In this document: piece after piece, positions 61,121-64,000 of the stretch
Layout of the letters: each line of letters opens with the position of its first letter
Position numbering within the stretch: position 1 is the first letter of the stretch
Assembly: GCF_001951155.1 (NCBI RefSeq)
Contig: NZ_CP016359.1
Span: 3,062,001 to 3,126,000 of the forward strand
Reading direction: 5' to 3'
DNA length: 64,000 nucleotides
Origin: Christiangramia flava JLT2011
Lineage (GTDB): Bacteria; Bacteroidota; Bacteroidia; Flavobacteriales; Flavobacteriaceae
Notes under the pieces: generated by a model
Seen by the model: the letters and a program-made list of their open reading frames with translations, nothing else
Databases searched by the model: none
What the model was told of the DNA's origin: nothing
Position numbers and translations under genes: made by a program

Positions 61121-62104
61121 ATGAAGCGTGTTTTTGGAGTAGATATCAGCAAAAGTTATTTTGATGTGGTGGACGAGGAGGGGAATCATTGGCAGTTTTC
61201 CAATGATGCCGCCGGTTTTGAAAAATTTTTAAAATTGCTCTCTTCGGAAAGTCTGGTGGTCATGGAGGCAACGGGATATTATCATCACGGCCTTGCCCAG
61301 TTCTTATGCAGAAAGCATATCCGGGTGGCAGCGGTGAATCCACTTTCCGTAAAACGATTTCTACAGATGAAGCTTTCCAGGATCAAGACCGATAAAACCG
61401 ATGCACAGGAAATTTGTGAATATGCCCTTCGGAATGAAGTCCGTCTCTATACCGCGCGAGAAGCCTGGCAGGTAGAAAGTTCCCAGTTACTGAGCCTTCA
61501 GGAGTTGTGGCTCAAACAGCGCACGGCGATCAGGAACCGCTTACATGGAGAAGAAGTTTTGGGATTTCCTTCAGAAGCCGTATGCAACAGTTTATTAAAG
61601 ATGCTGGAGTCTATAGATGCGGAATTGAAATCCCTGGAGGAAAAACTGGAATCCCTGATCCTGGATGAACGCCGGGAACAATTGGAACTCCTCACCAGTA
61701 TTCCCGGAATTGGAAAAAAGACCGCTATCCTCCTGATCGTGATGACCAGGGGTTTTACGAGTTTCCAGAATTCGCGACAGCTTAGCTGCTATGCCGGCAT
61801 TACTCCGGTTATCAGGACTTCCGGAAGCAGTATTCGCGGTCGCAGCCGGATTAGTAAAACCGGGAATGGGAAGCTTCGGAATCTGCTTTTTCTCTGTAGT
61901 TTTTCAGCCAGTAAACTGAATAAATCCTGTAAAGAATTGTACGACCGAATCGTAGCCCGAGGAAAAAGTAAAAAACTGGCCTTGATCGCCGTTTCCAATA
62001 AACTGCTAAAACAGGCCTTTGCGGTGATCAATTCGGGAGGAGCATACGATTCCGAATATCGTTCTAAATATTGTGGCGCTACTTGCCCAGTTTCAGTATC
62101 CTAA
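61121..62104 (+). CDS. IS110-family transposase (DEDD recombinase), intact
   Basis: 327 residues from the ATG at 61121 (a GTG three bases earlier is also in frame). N-terminal RuvC-like DEDD domain: Asp8 (VFGVDIS), Glu49 (VVMEATG), Asp91 and Asp94 (KTDKTDA). C-terminal Transposase_20 domain: LLTSIPGIGKKTAILL, FQNSRQLSCYAGITP, and the Ser-bearing SGSSIRGRSRISKTGNG. No frame damage, so it may be active. The last 26 bp overlap the 3' end of the CDF gene on the other strand, so the element's right end must be very short. Confidence 0.92.
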   Translation: MKRVFGVDISKSYFDVVDEEGNHWQFSNDAAGFEKFLKLLSSESLVVMEATGYYHHGLAQFLCRKHIRVAAVNPLSVKRFLQMKLSRIKTDKTDAQEICEYALRNEVRLYTAREAWQVESSQLLSLQELWLKQRTAIRNRLHGEEVLGFPSEAVCNSLLKMLESIDAELKSLEEKLESLILDERREQLELLTSIPGIGKKTAILLIVMTRGFTSFQNSRQLSCYAGITPVIRTSGSSIRGRSRISKTGNGKLRNLLFLCSFSASKLNKSCKELYDRIVARGKSKKLALIAVSNKLLKQAFAVINSGGAYDSEYRSKYCGATCPVSVS

Positions 62105-62876
62105 TGGCACCCTGCACGACCAGGATAAAAACGATCGAACCTATTACAAGGTCAGGTTTATTCGAATTGAGCCAGTGAACCAGCAGTGCCGCGAGGATGA
62201 CCCCAAGATTAATAATGACATCATTGGACGTAAAGATCATGCTCGCTTTCATGTGCGCTTCCTGTTTGCTTTTTGATTGCTGAAGCAGGTAAAGACAAAT
62301 CCCGTTGGCGATCAAAGCAAAAATAGATACGATGATCATCATGGTAAAATCAGGCATTTTTTCTTCGGAAAAGAATCGGCGCAACACCTCCCCGAAGCCA
62401 ATAATTGCCAGGATCAGCTGAAAAATTCCTGCCAGCCTGGCGATTTTCTTTTTCAGAAGAACAGAACCTCCCACTGCAAAAAGGCTGATACCGTAAACGA
62501 AAGAATCGGCCAGCATGTCCAGGCTATCGGCGACCAGACCCATCGATTTAGAGAAGAAACCCGTGGTCATTTCGATGATAAAAAACAGGAAATTGATGAT
62601 TAGGACAGACCAGAGCAGTTTCTTCTGTTGGGTGTTTTCAGAAAAATCAGTTTGATCGGTTTCTTGCGTTTGCAGTCTTTTGCCGCCAAGGTTAAGGTCC
62701 AAAATGGATTTTTCGATCTCCTGAACTTCACCCTGATGAAATACCTGTAGCCTGCGGTTTGGAATATCAAAATCCAGGTTTTTAATACCGGAAATGCCGT
62801 CTAGTTTCATACGGATCAGGTTCTCTTCCGAAGGGCAATCCATTTTTGAGATTTCAAATACCGATTTTTGCATCAT
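62079..62876 (-). CDS. cation diffusion facilitator with N-terminal HMA-like domain
   Basis: 265 residues. Residues ~5-70 are an HMA-like ferredoxin fold (FEISKMDCPSEENLIRMKLD), in which the usual CxxC is C-P-S-E. Residues ~87-260 are a cation-efflux domain with about six helices and metal-site Asp residues (LVADSLDMLADSFVYG and SNDVIINLGVILAALL). It should export a divalent metal. The IS110 transposase runs into its 3' end, but the CDF reading frame ends normally (IRILKLGK). Confidence 0.88.
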   Translation of the reverse strand: MMQKSVFEISKMDCPSEENLIRMKLDGISGIKNLDFDIPNRRLQVFHQGEVQEIEKSILDLNLGGKRLQTQETDQTDFSENTQQKKLLWSVLIINFLFFIIEMTTGFFSKSMGLVADSLDMLADSFVYGISLFAVGGSVLLKKKIARLAGIFQLILAIIGFGEVLRRFFSEEKMPDFTMMIIVSIFALIANGICLYLLQQSKSKQEAHMKASMIFTSNDVIINLGVILAALLVHWLNSNKPDLVIGSIVFILVVQGAIRILKLGK

Positions 62877-62952
62877 GGAATTACTGCTTTTCCCAAAAAT
62901 ACGAAATGAAAGGAAGGCGCTAAAAAATACTGCTGGATGAAATGGGAAATAA

Positions 62953-64000
62953 TTATTCCCGAATCAAAGAAAAGTGGCCTTTAATATTTGTTTCGTTACT
63001 AAGGTAAGTTTGGAACCAGTAATCATCAGAAGGCATTGGATGGCCATTAAACGTTCCATCCCAACCACGGCTTTGAGAAGATAATTCTTTTAGTAGTTTC
63101 CCGTACCTATCAAATATCCGAATTTTAGAAGGTGACAATCCCTCTGTACCCTGAAGTTGCCAAAAATCATTATATCCATCATTATTTGGGGTGAAAAATT
63201 TAGGATAATCGAAGATGCTAACTCTTTTAAAATCTGAGCCGCATCCTAATTTATCCCTTACTTCAGCAATATAAGTGCCGCCAGGAAGATCCAGGAATAC
63301 ATTTTCATTTTGAAACTGTATTCCATCTATAGAGTATTCAAATTCGCCATCTCCAGAGGCTATAATTTCAAGAGAGTTATTATTTGATAGACTATTTACA
63401 GTTACATAATCTATACGCGGTAAAGTGGATCTAATTAACTCTACATCAAATGATTTTTGACAAATTATTCCATTTGTATACTTTGTAACCTTGAGGGTAT
63501 AAAAACCAGCATTTTCTAGGGACACAGTATTTTCGGTAGAAATGACCGTACCATCTTCCTGAGTCCATTCCCAACTGTCAAAATCTTCATTGGCATTTAG
63601 ACTAATAAAATTTTCTAAATCGCATAAATAATATTTTTCTTCCAGATTAATTTCAGGCATTTGATTTACAATCAATAAAAAGCTCGTTTCTGCCTGACAT
63701 ATTTTGTTATTTTCATCCTCCACTCTTATAAAAATTTCTTGTTGCCATGGAACGGTATTTCTGAAATTTGTAGCAATAGGGGATGATAGCTGATTTCTAT
63801 TCTCATCATAATAAAATACTTTTAGCCCATTTTGGCTATTAAGGATTTGATTTTCAATGTCTGATGTGTCAAAATAGGCATATCCATTTTCTTCATTACA
63901 GCTATAAAGATCATCTGGAGTATTGATCATTGGAGCGGAAGTGGTCTTTAGTTTAATAAAAGTTTCAGCGTAACATCCAGAGAAAGTGTTGGTGACTCTT
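62953..64000 (-). CDS. T9SS type B surface protein, 5' end cut by window
   Basis: The frame stays open upstream of the first in-window ATG (63930) to the window edge, with sensible coding (SGCYAETFIKLKTTSAP), so this is the C-terminal ~350 residues of a longer protein. PKD-like modules (e.g. INTPDDLYSCNEENGYAYFD, INLEEKYYLCDLENFISLN) precede a gliding-motility-associated type B sorting domain (FFTPNNDGYNDFWQLQG, KIRIFDRYGKLLKEL, GHPMPSDDYWFQTYL). Expected on the cell surface. Confidence 0.92.
   Translation of the reverse strand, partial: RVTNTFSGCYAETFIKLKTTSAPMINTPDDLYSCNEENGYAYFDTSDIENQILNSQNGLKVFYYDENRNQLSSPIATNFRNTVPWQQEIFIRVEDENNKICQAETSFLLIVNQMPEINLEEKYYLCDLENFISLNANEDFDSWEWTQEDGTVISTENTVSLENAGFYTLKVTKYTNGIICQKSFDVELIRSTLPRIDYVTVNSLSNNNSLEIIASGDGEFEYSIDGIQFQNENVFLDLPGGTYIAEVRDKLGCGSDFKRVSIFDYPKFFTPNNDGYNDFWQLQGTEGLSPSKIRIFDRYGKLLKELSSQSRGWDGTFNGHPMPSDDYWFQTYLSNETNIKGHFSLIRE

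Overview
The window comes from a member of the Bacteroidota, most probably Flavobacteriaceae. It carries type IX secretion (T9SS) sorting domains of both types, a PorP/SprF-family protein, a DUF6090 protein and TonB, and its promoters resemble the Bacteroidota -7 element (TAnnTTTG). This placement is inferred from gene content; no rRNA or tRNA was seen. Both ends cut through genes: a DUF6090 protein at the left and a T9SS type B surface protein at the right.

Layout. 1-5.8 kb: cut DUF6090 gene, HExxH lipoprotein, a secreted-protein/OmpA pair and an AraC regulator. 5.9-10.2 kb: a stress block (split-barrel flavoprotein, ATP-cone/nuclease fusion, beta-CASP metallo-beta-lactamase, Hsp20, TonB) in which three intergenic regions carry a TGAC-N4-GTCA-like dyad. 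10.5-13.1 kb: alpha/beta hydrolase and an ECF sigma factor with a membrane partner. 13.3-15.8 kb: a 49-residue Cys-rich protein, an orphan STAS protein, then a T9SS type B protein and PorP/SprF preceded by a perfect 10-bp direct repeat at 21-bp spacing. 16.5-22.3 kb: a set resembling chaperone-usher fibre assembly (major subunit, chaperone, usher-like barrel, two further subunits). 22.5-29.5 kb: a signalling operon (receiver, H-NOX, PAS kinase, FIST, kinase, Hpt, LytTR regulator) plus an orphan STAS gene. 29.7-38.0 kb: a 2796-residue T9SS surface protein. 38.2-48.2 kb: an XRE/S24-like regulator divergent from a YbjN-like, PspA, OB-fold membrane protein, flotillin and giant AAA+ ATPase series. 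48.2-60.6 kb: mostly minus-strand housekeeping and hypothetical genes. 61.1-62.1 kb: an IS110-family transposase abutting a CDF transporter. 63-64 kb: the cut T9SS type B gene.

The most notable system spans 16.5-29.5 kb. Four promoters have the same architecture: CCATTCG, 18 bp, CCATCG, exactly 31 bp, then a -7-like octamer of the form nAnnTTT(A/G). They precede the fibre major subunit, the chaperone-usher-like operon, the orphan STAS gene and the H-NOX/FIST phosphorelay operon. I infer that the LytTR regulator encoded by that operon acts on all four, so that a gas- or redox-responsive phosphorelay with autoregulation controls a surface fibre. A related repeat lies upstream of the T9SS type B/PorP operon at 13.9 kb.

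Other points of note: a lipoprotein gene (54386-54874) that ends at a TGA followed by 38 more coding-like codons in frame; an H-NOX protein with its heme histidine but with Asn for the Arg of YxSxR; and two STAS proteins whose phospho-acceptor serine position is Glu or Ala.
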